Origin: Macrocystis pyrifera
Taxonomy: Eukaryota > Sar > Phaeophyceae > Laminariales > Laminariaceae
Assembly: GCA_031763025.1 (NCBI GenBank)
Contig: JASSKH010000010.1
Span: 15,418,585-15,482,584, forward strand
Reading direction: 5' to 3'
Length of the DNA: 64,000 nucleotides
The translations under genes were made by a program, and so were the position numbers. Within the stretch, counting starts at the first letter, position 1. Each line of letters opens with the position of its first letter. Below the pieces are notes generated by a model that saw nothing but the letters and a program-made list of their open reading frames with translations, searched no databases and was not told the origin of the DNA. Below are positions 11,877-24,015 of this stretch, piece after piece.

Positions 11877-12631
11877 GGGCCGTTCCCAACGAACCGAAAA
11901 AAAAATCACGATTCGTGATTTTTAGGAATGCCAACAGATCACGATCCGTGACATTTCAGTTCTAACGAAAAAAGCCGAAAAACATCGCGTTTCGTGATAT
12001 TTCCAAATAGTTATAGTTCTGATATTTCAAACCCAACGTTTTTTGGGGGTGTGGAGCAAACTCTCGAGAGTGGGGCACGGCCAGGCCGGGCTGGGCCGTC
12101 CGCACCTGGCCCAGCCCGTGACATATTCGAATAGCGGGCCGAAGCCTGACCCAGCCTGCGAGATTCCAACTTCACCGACCGTCGGCCAAGCTCGTTTCGC
12201 GAGATTCCATCTCGCAGGCCGTCAGCCCGGCCTGGCCTGTGACATCCCCAGGTCATTTTCGCGTTTGTCATCCAGCAGTGGCTCCTCCTCCTGGAAATTT
12301 CGAGGCCACAACCTCCCCGTTAGCCCGCGCCCAGCGGTGTCTTTGGGTAGCCGCCCGTTGTCCACAAGCGGCGTACGAAGCAGAGTCTGCCATGCCCCTA
12401 CAGCGACCATCGGATACCGTTGGTGCACGTGGGTTGCGTGGTGCCTTGGTCAGGCGTATTTTGAGACACGACAAATGTCACGAATCGTGATTTTGTTTTT
12501 TTTAGGGAAAAGCTAAAAAAATTGGCGTCATGAATCGTGATTTTTTTTTGTCGTGATTCACGACAAAAAAATCACGATTCACGACAAAAATCTCACGAAT
12601 CGTGATTTTTTTTGTTCGTTAGGAGTGGCCC
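11877..12631. mobile_element. Harbinger-like non-autonomous TIR element (755 bp)
   Basis: The ends are GGGCCGTTCCCAACGAAC and its mirror GTTCGTTAGGAGTGGCCC, flanked by TAA on both sides (11,874-11,876 and 12,632-12,634). Just inside both ends are many copies of the palindrome TCACGAATCGTGA or close variants (11,907, 11,939, 11,985, 12,478, 12,531, 12,552-12,610), an arrangement expected of transposase-binding sites. The interior is GC-rich and encodes nothing recognisable. Confidence 0.75.
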
Positions 12632-12817
12632 TAATTCCGCGAACAGCAGTATAATATTGTCTGTCCTCAAAAATACGATGTGTGTGTTCTTCACGTTAAA
12701 ATGATGGGTGGGTGCAGGTGCTACTTCTAAAAAAGTGTGCAGGGTTTCATACGAGTATTACTCTTTCGCTCTTGCGCCACTCCCCTATTAATACGGCACC
12801 TCCCGGAGAGGAACCTT

Positions 12818-12869
12818 GTAGGTTTTATGTATATCATAAGTCCTATTAACTATGGACCCCCGTAATACG
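12818..12869 (+). mobile_element. MITE family 1, right half only
   Basis: GTAGGTTTTATGTATATCAT runs into AGTCCTATTAACTATGGACC and CCCGTAATA, the right half of the family. The left half is missing. Confidence 0.75.
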
Positions 12870-12957
12870 CTACTACTGCTGTTGTGGTTTGTGCGCTCCG
12901 AATTGCTATACTGGGACGTGATACACCTACATACTGCTCTGTTTATTCGTGCTGCAG

Positions 12958-15900
12958 GATCGTGCCTCGACATCGTCCTCTCACCAGGGGGGGGAAGAAG
13001 ACCCAACCGTCCGCATCGAGGTGTTCGCGCATGGGGCTATCGGCAAAGAGGCGGTGCTCGTAGCCTCTCTGTCCAACTCCGTCATCCTGGTCATGCGCAT
13101 CGGAGGAGGAAGAGGAGGAGGGGGGGGGGGGGGGAGGGGGGGACGGAAACGACCTTAGAAGCTGGCTGCTGGATTGGCCTGTATCGGGCAAGGTGAGGAT
13201 TGATGGTTGTCACTACGGCGCTGTATGTACTATACTCGTATCGTATCGTACAGTAGCACGCAAGTTGGATGGACCACTTACTTACTTACTGACCTTTCGA
13301 CGCTTGAGTATTGCGCACAAACACGTCATGCCAGCCGAAACATACGCGGCGCGGCATTGTCAAGGTTGCTTTTTTTTTACGGGTTCGCCAATGGGTATCT
13401 AAAGGGGGGGGGAGCGTGTATACGGTGACCTCTTGAAAATGGTCTGGTGGTGAGGCCGATTCCACCGTAGAAGTGATAACCGCTTCATGTGTTCATGTAG
13501 TCGGCGTCTCTCGAATAAAGTGTCGTCGATGAACTCGACAGCATTTGCAACGCACGCCGTGCACACCTCGTCCGCCACGCGCAACCAGCGAGTTGCCGTG
13601 ACAAACTCCGCCCCCTGCCTCTGTCGGGCTTCCCCCCCCTTCCCCTCCCTCCCCCCATCTCAACCGCGAGCAGATCCGAGGGCTGTGTGTCAGCCCCGAC
13701 CTGCAGTGCGTCCTGTGCGTCACGGAGAACCTGGCAGGGGTGTACATTCTCGCGGTCGACAATCTCGGGGCGCAGGACGCCGCACAACCCACTGCCCCCA
13801 CCCGTAACCTCGACGACGACTCCCACGGAAGCAAGGCCAAGAGCGCTGCCGGCGAGGGCAACGCACCTGGCGGCGGCAACGGCGGTGGTGGCGGCGGCGC
13901 TCGCGTAGGCGGCCTCGGCGGCAGGCGTTCGTCAGTCTCGGCGGTTGCCGGCGCCGCTACGGTGAGGCCTCCGCCGAGACCCGTGGCGGCCACGGCTTTC
14001 CCCAGCCTTCTCCATCTGGCGAGCCGCGGGCAGCGCAAACGATCGGGTGGCGCGGTGGCGTATCCCTCGGCAGAACCTGTCTTCATCGCGAGCCTCGCGC
14101 GGCGGGGGGGGCGACGGGGAGAGGAGGGGGGAGCAGGGGGACGGCGGTCGGAACGACCGAAGGCAGTCGTCGGGGTCGGATGGGAGAGGTCCATCTGCCG
14201 GCGCCGGCCGAAGGGCATCACGCAATGTGCGCACCAACGCGCAGTTCGAGTGCCTGTGGTGGGCCGCTCGCAACGGGGACCACTTCGCCATCATTGGCGG
14301 GCCTGGTGGGGAGGTGAGGAAGGGGCACGGGCGGGCATCATGCCCAAGAAGGGGCGGCGAGTGAAATTTTATATTTGGCGTTGACGTGCGCGCTGGGGGG
14401 AGTGGGGGTGGGGGATGGAGTACCCTGAGGAATTGTGGCGATTGAAAGCAAATGTCGACCAGAGGGTGCAACGAACCAGTGGAATCGTGTTTTTATAGGC
14501 TATAATTTGCAACATAAATTGGTATACGATTTGCCCCCTATAACAACGGCGGTTTCCCTCAACACCGCTTTTTTCCGTCGCTTAGGTACACTTCCTGGAC
14601 TTGGAACGTCTGGATGCCTGGGTCGTCAAGCCGCCAGCCCCTGCCATGGCGCGCGGTCGCGTGTTCGCCTTGACCATAACCTCCGACCTCGCGGCGGCGC
14701 GACGCTCTTCCCATGGCCCCGCCGGCGGGGATAAAGACGACTCGAACTCGTCCCCAAGCAACGCTGCAAAACAATTTACCGCCGAGAAGGAGAACACGGA
14801 CCCGCCCCGGCACCTCGTGGCCGTCCTGGAAAAAGGTGCCGTGTTTGTGGTCCTTCTCGAGAGCAGACGCCCCGGCGGCCGCATCGGAGGGGGGGTAGGC
14901 GGAGGTGTTAGCGGCGACAACGGCAGCGGCGTCGAGGGTGATCTCGATGGGGGCATCATGGGCGAGGGTGGAGGCGAGGGTGGGGTAAACACCGAATCGA
15001 CCGAAAGAATGCTTGGAGCTGGGGATAGCGACGGCAGCAGGGGCCGCCAGCACTCGGAGTACATCCGTGCGGGAGCGGACCGTGTCGATCAGGCCGAGTT
15101 CGCCCCTTCGTGGCTTGACGTTGGACGTGGGGGCGGCGGAGGTGGCGGTGGTGGGATGGGCGTCCGCGCTATGCCACCTGTTGGCCCATTCGGGAGGGGC
15201 CCTGCTGTAGGTGACAGCAGCGGCGGCGGTGGCGATGCTTGTCGTCGCATGCGAATGTCGATTATTTCCCGCGCGTGGGGTAGCAAGTGCTCGGTGAAGA
15301 TACTGAGGGTTGCTGCGGCACCAGATGCAAAAGGTGGTGCGGACAAGCAAAGGCAATGGATCGGTGGCAAGCAGCACGCACTCCGCACAGAAACTGTGAG
15401 ACAAGTTACCCTGCCGATAGACCACGCTTCTCCTGAGCAGCACGGCCTGGCGGCGATCGACGGCACCTGGGCGATGCTGGCTAGTGCGCCTGCTGGCGGC
15501 GCACCGGCGCGCATCACCGTGGCACCGCTTGGCACACCGGAACGTCCCGTCACTCACCCTATCCGCGTGTTTACCCTGCCTCACGGAGAGCATGTAGGCG
15601 GCGTCGCCTTGCTGTCCGGTAGCAACGCTGGTAGCGCTGACCACGTGTCATCATCAGCGCTACCAGGAGGAGCCCCCGAGAAGGACGGAGGCGCCGGACC
15701 GTGGGGCCTGGTGTGGAGCGAGTGCTGCATCTACCGCGTCGACCTGGGCGGCACGCAACAAGCGCGGCCGAAAGTGGAGGGCACGGGACGGAGTGACCTG
15801 CCGCTCGCGCCGACGTCGTTGTCGCCGCGGCCGCAGGCGCATCTGTTGCCATCCCCACCACTGCACTTGCTTTCGGGTGTGACAGCCGCCGTTGGTGCGA

Positions 15901-18900
15901 ACGTTTCCATCGCGCTTCGCCGACCGTCGGCGGCCTCTGTGCGCCGAGCGCGTGAGCTGCACGCTTCAGGGCGGCTGAGCGAGGCGGCACAGGTAGCCAT
16001 CGAGGCCTTGGATGGGCATACGTCATCGGCAGCGACCTCGCGGGGTGCAAGGTCGAGATCGCTAGGTGAGGAGGAGACGTCGGGTGGAGGGGTCACAACG
16101 CGCATGGTCCGCGAGGATCTGGCCAACTCGCTCCTGGAATGGTTGGTCACGCTTCAAGGTCGACAGCCTCGCGCGAGCCCTCGCGGGGCAGTTTCGGCCG
16201 CGCCAGTATGTGCAGGCGATGAAGTTACCAGCACTGCAAAGGCTGGCGGCAGCATCCAGGCATCCGAAAACAACATTTCCGCCAAGAAGGGGTCAAACCG
16301 ACCGCGGATCACGTCCCAGGAAAGCGGTACCAGTGCGCCGAGGGAGTCGAAGGCGACCCCGTGCCCTCGTATGCCCTCAAGGAGCGAGGTCAAACGCGAC
16401 TTGGTGACGAGCAAGACTCGCCCGCCCGCCTCGGCGGCGTCGCCCCAGGCGGCACCATCGTCTCCTCTGCTGGAGCGCTACTTATTGGCGTCCCGCGACT
16501 ACGACCCGGTGCTGGCGGCGAAGTTGCTGCACGCGCACGGTGAGGCCGACCTGGCCGTAGTCGCCGGCACCTCTCGGGGAGAGATGGCCCTTCGTGGGGT
16601 TCTCCGCGTCCTGGCCGAGTCTACCTGGCCGCCAAGACTCGGCCCGCGAGCGGTGGAAGCCGTATGCAGCGATCAAACGGGCGTGGCACCTCGGGAAATG
16701 GTTATCGTAGGGGGAGGTACGTTGTTCGCCGCCCTAGAGCCTCGCCTGCAGGTGCGCATTCTCTTGTCGGAGAGGAGCATTATCTTCGGTGATTGTGACG
16801 GGAGTAGTCCGGTGAAGGCGGCGGCGGTGGCGGCGGTGGGGGGATCGGCGACATCGCTGGCGGGACGAGCGGGAGACAGCGAGGCGGAGCTGGTCGAGGC
16901 GACGGCAGGCAGAGCAATCGCTGGAGTGACGAGCCATCTCGGCCCCATCCTTTTCGCGCTGCCGGCCGAAGATCTCAGCGGGCTCATCTCCAGGCTGGCG
17001 CAGTGGTGCAAGGAGGACGCCGCAAGTCTTGTTGATAACTCGGAAGGGGAAGCCAAAGGCTCACCAGCAAAGAAAGCTGACGCCGCTCGCCGCGGGCGCG
17101 GCGTCGATTCTGCACCGTCCGCCGCTTCCGTCGAGGCCGTGAAAATGATTCTCCGAGCGCTGTGCGAGCTGAGCGGGCGCGACCCCCCGTCCGGCGAGCA
17201 CCACAGGCGCGCCTGGTTGTGCGCTGGATGCCTTGGCGGCGTCCGCGAAGGCGGAGAGTTTCCGCTTGTGCCGGCGACTCAAAGAGAGGTCGGCGACGCC
17301 GGCGTATCAATTTGTTCTACGGAGGACGGCACCGGCACCGACAGTGTTAGCTTGGGCGACACTTCCCTTGCGCGTGTGGGTAGGCAGGGAGTGTCGAGGG
17401 CGCCGGTACTGGAATGGGCACAGTTGACGGCACGGCTCTACGACATCCTTGCCGATACAGGGGCCTCCAGCGGCTCGACCAGCAAGGTGGACGGCGGGCT
17501 GCCGGCGGCGGCACGACGGTGCCTGTTGCGCGTGCTTCCCGTTGTGTGTGGGTGGCACGAGCCCGTTGGGCTGATGATGAGGCTCAGGGGGGCGGGGTGC
17601 TGGGCGGCGGTGGCGCTGCAGCTGGAGCTATCAACCAACCGACCAGAAGCGGCATCAGCGATGCTGCACGGAGTCGTGCATCTTTTGCAGGTGAGGCATC
17701 CGCGGCGCCCGCAACTCGGCGGGCCTTGCGCGTAGCTTTGATGGTTTGCGTTCTGGTTGTGTTCGAGGCGGGTGCTTTGTGTGGTTTAAACGCAACGGAA
17801 TTACGTGTGAAATAGGGCGAGCCGAAGGCCGAGCAGCTCCACGCAGTAGGTTGGATTTGTAGTGTTTTTGTGTGTATGGCGCACGGCAGGGTCGCGTTTC
17901 CAAACGACGGTATCGCCATTCGGCGACAAGTATGATGTCGTGCGTAGGTCGATAGGGGATTTCAACGCCGCAAGGCGTGTTCGCTCCATTCCTACGGTAG
18001 ATGCCCTGTTTGCTCTCTTGTTCGAGATCATTTTGCTAATATACAACCAAGAAGTCTCTACCGCGCGAACCACAGCGGTAATAATTCGGGGGTTCATTCA
18101 TGTTGTTTTCGGTGTCTGCGATACTGAAGCCTGGACATACTCCGCACCACATGACGCCCCACGTTGTTACTGTTGGTGTCCTTCGCCCGCCGATTGTATT
18201 GCTTTCCCTTCCTTGCCGCTGCGTTAGGACGGCGAGGGTGTTACACCAGGCGAGGCGGCTCGCATTCTCAACGGGAAAGGGTCTATCCGCCACCGCCCAC
18301 CGCCACCACCAATACCACCGTCGCAGTTTGAGACGCCACCGACTGGAAATAGCACTCACGACACAGGTCAATCCGCAGCATCTGCTACAGGAGATATCAG
18401 GGTCGCTGCGGGCGAGGTGGTGCTTCGCATCGTCGATACCCACGTCTTCCGAAGAGGCTCCGATGGGGCCGGCGATTGCGATAGCGTAAGCGCGGCTGCG
18501 CCCCCGACGGCCGATGCGGGGGCCGTTCCTCGCGCGGCTACACAGTCCCCGGCGGCAGCGACCGCCCCAGCTACACCCCACGCAGTTCTGGAGCGCGCGT
18601 CCATTCTTGCCCAGGCGCTGTGCGTCTGGGAACATTTTGGGCTCCCCCGCGTGCCGCTAGAATCATCTCTCCGACCACGGCTGGACGACCGAGACGACGC
18701 ACGCGTGCTCGTAGCCGTGTTATTTCCCCAGCTGTCTCGTGACGTGACCCAGACCGTCGGTCATAGCAGAGACCAGGGAAAAACGGCTGCGGCGGCGGAG
18801 GAGGTGGGGGCGGGATACACGCGAGGGAGAAATGTGATTTCAGCCGGTGTTGAGCGGACGAAAGCTGCTCCGGCGGGCCCAACCGCCGCACAGATCGAGG

Positions 18901-19733
18901 CGGCGAGAAATTTGAGTCTGTCGCCCCGGTTCACTCTCGCCCTCCTGCGGGTGGCAGAGAAGCCGCGCCCATTTCCCGGACCTATAACGCCTCCTCGAGA
19001 CAGCGACAGCATTGGTGGTACTTCCCGTGGAGGCCAGAGTTCGCCAGAACCCGCTTCGTCGTCAGGAACGACCTCGGAGCCTGCGTCCTCCTCTGCTGCG
19101 TCTCTCCCTCCTGGTTTCCCTTCTCATATCGACGACATGTTGCTGAGCACACCAGCACCTTCGGCGCTCGCCCTCCTCTTAGAAGACCGGGCGGGAGGCG
19201 GGCGGGAGCGAGGACGAGTGGGGGTGGCGATGTCTGTCGTCCGTGGTGCCTCCGCGGGAGCGGGATTAAGCGCGTTGCAGCCTCCTGGAGCGCGAGGCCA
19301 ACCGGCGACATGGTCTGAAGCCGTCGCCGGCGGGAGCGCGTTTGGCGCCGCTGCCGCTGCTACTGCTTCCGACGAACGCGCAGACCACGTGTGGTTCTCG
19401 TGCGGCCATCGATTCTCGAGAGAGCTCCTGTTGCGAACCGTCGTTCCCACGTGTCTGTCGACCGTGAGCCAAGCGACGAGTTCCCTCCAGCGCACGCGGC
19501 AGATTTTGACGCTGGAGTACGAGGGGCGGAGCGCGGGAGCGGCTTGCCCGGAGTGCGCCGCGAATGAGCTAGGGCGGCTTGTGGCAGGTTTGCGACCGGC
19601 CGCCGCCGCCGCTGCTTCGAGAGTGGTCGAGGGGGGCGTCGCGAAGGGAAGGTCTTCTCCACCGCCGCCTCCGCTTTCGCCGTCGTCACGGCCGCAGCGT
19701 TTGCTGAACCAGGAACGGACAAGGGTTTGGTAG
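12958..19733 (+). CDS. Large unrecognised protein (propeller-like, helical solenoid, C-terminal zinc-type patch); 5' end not found
   Basis: Four exons join in frame: 12,958-13,192, 13,674-14,313, 14,586-17,690 (a single 3.1-kb exon) and 18,228-19,733, ending at TAG. All introns are phase 0, with donors GTGAGG and acceptors GCAG, GCAG, TTAG, TTAG. The product is about 1,830 residues from the first seen exon. The N-terminus reads as short beta strands (VFAHGAIGKEAVLVASLSNS, LCVSPDLQCVLCVTENLAGV, NAQFECLWWAARNGDHFAII, VHFLDLERLDAW), like a degenerate beta-propeller. Low-complexity Gly/Ser/Ala linkers follow, then helical stretches (RARELHASGRLSEAAQVAIE; LLERYLLASRDYDPVLAAKL) like an alpha-solenoid. 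Near the C-terminus, FSCGHRFSRELL followed about 50 residues later by CPECAANEL makes a C-H-C-C zinc-type patch. The order resembles vesicle-tethering or coat proteins, but I recognise no family. G-runs at 13,120 and 14,104 each carry one base too many for the frame. Exons upstream of 12,958 were not found. Confidence 0.75.
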
Positions 19734-20160
19734 CGCTGATTGGCATTTTTCGTGCCCTGGATCTGTACCACCGGTGGTGCGCCGGGCTCTCTTGTTTTGC
19801 GGCTACATCGTTCGAGCTTGATGTGTGCGTTTTATTCATTGGTGGTTTTATTAATTGTTTTCCGTTTGTTGAGTGTTTGACATTTGTGGGTGTCAGATTC
19901 GGGGAACATATTATCTCTCTACCAATAGTACGCTGGGCACCACCTTCCTGTGCTGCACCCGGCTGAACTTGATGCCTGACCGCAAAGGACATACCGGCAC
20001 GATAGGAGATTATCGTTCTGTTTATTTTTGACCACGGGTCTTCCACTTTGAAGTTTACGACCACGGGTCCTCCACTTTGAAGTGCACAACTTTCATCAAG
20101 GCACAGGATTCTGAGCGAGGTGTAGTGATCGTAGTCGTCGCCGCCGTTATGTACGTGCTA
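19734..20160. other. 3' flank of the preceding gene, no gene recognised
   Basis: TTTATTCATTGGTGGTTTTA-type AT-rich text follows the stop. CCACGGGTCTTCCACTTTGAAGT is duplicated in tandem around 20,031-20,083. No convincing poly-A signal was picked. Confidence 0.45.
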
Positions 20161-20184
20161 ACAGCACGGCGTCGTATCTGTTGG

Positions 20185-20224
20185 TTTGTCTGTCTGACTG
20201 TCTTTTTGTCTGTCTGCAAGTGTT

Positions 20225-20257
<33 letters not shown>

Positions 20258-20285
20258 GAATGTCTGTCTGTCAATGTCTGTGAGT
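20185..20285 (+). repeat. (TCTG)n microsatellite
   Basis: An almost pure TCTG array runs from about 20,220 to 20,258 and is imperfect on both sides. A T-run of about 25 lies further on at 20,495-20,519. Confidence 0.9.
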
Positions 20286-20519
20286 AAACGTGTCTGCGGT
20301 CTTATTCTTGGTCGGCTGCCCCTGTCAACAATGCTGTATCATCAAGACGTGCAAGGGCAAGGAGGAAACGAGTGGTAGGTACGAACGAACAGGATGTGGC
20401 GTGCTATCGTGCGGTGGGCGCGGTAGAATGGCGATGAGACGGAACAGCTGCGGCCGAGGCCGCAAGGAGGGTATGATAGCTGGAGATTTTGGAGTTTTTT
20501 TTTTTTTTTTTTTTTTTTT

Positions 20520-21205
20520 CGGGCGTTTATTCCGGTCTCCTTCTCTTCTTGTTTCTCGCTGTACCCGCGGTGCGTGAAGCGCTGGGGGGTTTACGAAGGG
20601 TGACATGCTTGGGTCTCGTCGTTCGTTGTCATTGGTTGTATGAGCTTGCTGCTTGCTATCCGTTGGCCGGATGCAGAGAGATGCTACGTACTCAACTAAG
20701 TTAACCTTTGCGGCACCCAGATATTGTGCCCAAACGCGTTTTGGCTCTACTGTATGGTCCGTGCACCTAGAAAATCCACGATTTTATCAACACCAAGATG
20801 CGCTTCCTCTCGGGGGGAGGGTGGTTGTACGAAAATCCGAAAATCCCGTCGAACCACTCATCTCCAGGCGGACTTTTCTCGTGGGTTGGTTTTCTGTTTT
20901 AAATATTCTTCGCCTCTTAATGATCAACAAACCCAAAAACGCTTTTTACGTTGGCGGTGACTTCTCACAACACATTTTTCGCCTCGGATTTGGACAACTC
21001 GCCCGATTCCCCAGGCAGACTGTTTTTCTCTAAGCGAAAACACAATATTCACTAAGATATTGGCAGAAAACCTGATCTGGACGTGATAAGAAATGTATCG
21101 GTAGAATAATCTGTAATATATTTAAGGGCGGCAAATGACTTCTCTGGTCCACTCCCAAAATGCCGGTATTTCGCTTTTCAATATATTTCGCGATAAATTC
21201 ATGGT
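20520..21205. other. Intergenic, nothing recognised
   Basis: Short frames only, on both strands. No repeat or RNA gene is seen. Confidence 0.45.
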
Positions 21206-21208
21206 TTA

Positions 21209-22003
21209 GGGCCGGTCCTAACGAGGAAGCAAAATGAAAAAAAAATGAAATAAAAGAACAGACCTTCGCTTTTTCGTCGAAAAAAGCAGGTTGGGTTCTA
21301 GCAAGGAAAAAAAACGAAAAAAAAAATGGAAGCCGAGTCGAAGTTGTACGGAGTGCATTTTTTTCAGAATGACTCAACCGCCACAGCACGTAATTCCCGG
21401 CGATATTAGCGCTCAACACCGACGGTGGATAGATACAACTCGCACAGACTGGGCATTCTCCACAGTACGCGGTTCTCGTGGTCCAAACCCGCTCCCTCCG
21501 GAATGCTCTGTCTAGAAGTTGCGTATCGGTTATGGCTGTTCGATGGCAGACGTTTGAATGTTGATTGGCACTCATCATGTCGAAAATATACCGCCACAGC
21601 CACTTCCTGATCCCTCGGTTTCTGGCGAGGGCACTCCTTGGTCATACCCTACCCATATATGCTCGCGCCATTCGAAGACAAGCCGCGTGGAAGCCACATG
21701 CACTACCTCAGCCATCGTGCGCTTGCCAATCGGTCGTAGAAACTTCATCGGAAATTCATCCCAACGCTTCGAGCTCCTTGTATGTTCCTCCTCGCCTCTG
21801 GGCAGCCCATATTTCGTCTATTTCACACCCATTTCGTAAACATCAAGTTGGACTTGAAACAAACGAAATGTGAAAATGGAGGTATCGCAATCTCTACATG
21901 TAAATTTTCAATTTGACCAATAAACCCACGTGCTTTTTAGTTGCGCTCTTCGTTTTTTTTTTCGTTTTTTAATTTCTTTTTTTCCCCCTCGTTAGACCGG
22001 CCC
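21209..22003. mobile_element. Harbinger-like non-autonomous TIR element (795 bp)
   Basis: GGGCCGGTCCTAACGAGG at the left is mirrored by CCTCGTTAGACCGGCCC at the right. The flanks are TTA (21,206-21,208) and TTG (22,004-22,006), close to a TWA duplication. A/T-runs with CGAAAAA words lie just inside both ends. It shares the GGGCC terminus and AACGA word with the element at 11,877-12,631. The interior has no recognisable transposase. Confidence 0.7.
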
Positions 22004-22081
22004 TTGGTGATGATTACCTGATTTTGGTCCGTGGCAAAGTGTAACTTGCTTGATTTTAGAGTAGGGGGTTAAAAGCAAATA

Positions 22082-22292
22082 GCTACAAACTCGCCACCCT
22101 CGCGGTGGAAAGCTTTGGGCGCCTCGGAAAGGAAGGCAGCGATCTAATTGATCAGTTGGCGGCAAGTATAGTCGGAGGGACGGACGGATCGTCCCTGGCG
22201 CGGAAAGGCGTCTGCAAAGAACGCCTCTTCCAAATCATCTCGGTTTCCACCCAGGTCGCGATTTCGCGCCGAGTACATAGAGGTATAAACTA
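22082..22292 (+). pseudogene. Retroelement ORF remnant (probable C-terminal end of a polymerase ORF)
   Basis: The frame reads YKLATLAVESFGRLGKEGSD then LIDQLAASIVGG, a wording I associate with the C-terminal ends of reverse-transcriptase ORFs in algal and oomycete retroelements (ES/ETFGR-G, then a helical stretch). Nothing upstream gives catalytic motifs, and the Harbinger-like element ends only about 80 bases before it. This is a similarity by eye only. Confidence 0.4.
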
Positions 22293-22299
22293 GCCCTGA

Positions 22300-22707
22300 G
22301 GGACCGCCAGGCCGCTAGGGGAAGGGAGGAAGAAGCCGGAGGAATGCGACCAATGACCTGGGGATGGAACGTTGATGAGGAAAAGGGTATACTATACCGG
22401 TAGCTAAAATGAAATGATGTGGGTAATGGAAATTGGGAAACGGCTGGCAGAGAAGCGCAAGAGGGATACTACAGATTTACGGAAGGAAGGATAGTCGGCT
22501 TATATAGGAACGGCATCTACGCTATATTGTCGGAAGGCAAGCATAATGATAACAATACAGTCAAAACAGCTTCCATTCCCTTGACCCTGGTGATCACGAC
22601 TGTGGTGGTCATATCTTTCCCTTCGTCGTACTTGTAAGCTATCAACCGAAGACTGGTTGACAAACTGCTCTGCACGGATATATATAGACTTACTTGTATT
22701 GTCTTCT
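22300..22707. other. Intergenic, nothing recognised
   Basis: Short frames only; no repeat structure or gene is seen. Confidence 0.4.
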
Positions 22708-23210
22708 TCCTGAGCGTGCTACTGCTGCTGTAGGTTGGTACATCCCTGGCATCTCAGAGCTCCCACTTGGACACCGCCTCCTCCTACTGCTATTAATTGC
22801 CGGCGAGAGCCTTTTCTCCTTTTTTCTTCCTTTGTTTTGTTTGCGTGCGTGTACCCAGAACACGGCACCGCCGGCGGGCCCGGCGCCGTCGCGAGTGTCA
22901 GCGGGTCCGGTGCTGACGGATAGAGGAGGGGTTGGGAGGAGTGCGGTCGCCGTTTTCGTGGGTAGGCGTCGCGTGTCCATCGAGACATGAGGGATGTTAC
23001 ATTGTACGAGTCTATAAGGTTAAGGTTCGTTTTGGCTTGCAAAAGAATATTCAAGCGGTGCTTATTTTTGCGATCAAGCTGAAGTACGCAGAGAGAGCTC
23101 CGCAGTCTGAGCACCACATTGTCGAGCTGGCGAACGAAGGCCAAGGTGAGAACCGGGTTTCACGTGAGGCGGGCGACGGGACTCACTGGTTGTGGTAGAG
23201 AGAGCAGAGC
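22708..23210 (+). repeat. About 0.5-kb dispersed repeat, copy 1
   Basis: It matches 42,100-42,655 in the opposite orientation along most of its length. Shared text includes GTTGGTACATCCCTGGCNTC, CTCAGAGCTCCCACTTGG, GTGCGTGCGTGTAC, GTCGCCGTTTTCGTGG, GCAGTCTGAGCACCA and ATTGTCGAGCTGGCGAACGA. Short Thr/Pro-rich frames in both copies are not conserved in frame, so a non-coding repeat is more likely than a gene family. Confidence 0.75.
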
Positions 23211-23381
23211 TTTACCCGGACCGAATCGGTGGCGAGTGTACCTAATTGTTTAGACCGTTTGTTCCGTTCCATTTTTCCTCGCGAGCAAGCGTAGCTGGCG
23301 GATCCACCCGCTACGCGAAGCGCTTTGTATATCGTACTCGTAGGTCTTTTCAGCCGGCCTCGCTTGGGCTACGAGTACTAC

Positions 23382-23489
23382 TATTACGGGGGACCATAGT
23401 AAAGGAGATCTACGGTACACACAAAAAACTATATATGTACATATTTTTACTAAATATGTGGTTCTATTTACTATGGTCCCCCGTGATAG
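23382..23489 (-). mobile_element. MITE family 1 copy (inverted)
   Basis: TATTACGGGGGACCATAGTA and its mirror bound a core in reverse order (ATATTTTTACTAAATATG), so the copy is inverted relative to 1,857. It lies between the 0.5-kb repeat and the CDK5RAP1 gene. Confidence 0.85.
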
Positions 23490-23499
23490 CAGTGTGAGC

Positions 23500-24015
23500 G
23501 CGCAGCAGTTAGTTACTCGTACTATAATAGTGGGATCACATGCTGCCTTTGCCCATGTCGCACGACTTCTTTTGCACTCACTCCAGTTCGGACACCAAAC
23601 ATGATTATCCCCCAATCCAATCAAGCAGTGGCCAATGCTGTAATCACCACCATGTTCTCCCTCTGTAGCGCTTCGCCCGTAGTCCCAAAATAGATTCGAG
23701 TACGATGTATCTCGTAATTTTCCAGTCAAAAACACCCCTAAAGATCCTTTCTCCCAGATTAAACCTTCAAGTGTGGTTGTATGCGTGTGCTCTGTACCCC
23801 TGGTACACAAATATGTCCGCCGTATGATACGTAGATTGCCGAAGTCTTGTAGTACAATCAGTACCAGGTACTTGCTGATGTATACGGATGAGAACGAAAC
23901 GATACATGTGGGCGATTCATGACCCAACAGACACGGGCTTGCAGCTTGCAGAGGTGCTGGGTGCAGCACGAAGCCCTTCTGCCTTTTTTTTCGCACGGAA
24001 GAGGCACCTTTTTTT
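23500..24015. other. 5' flank of the CDK5RAP1-type gene
   Basis: No exon, TATA box or other promoter element could be supported. A TACCAGGTA word lies at 23,862 and a T-run at 24,009-24,015 just before the first ATG. Confidence 0.4.

Noticed and set aside
20181-20704. Cys/Val/Phe-rich frames across the TCTG and T-run tracts
   Set aside because: Generated by microsatellites; no conserved content.
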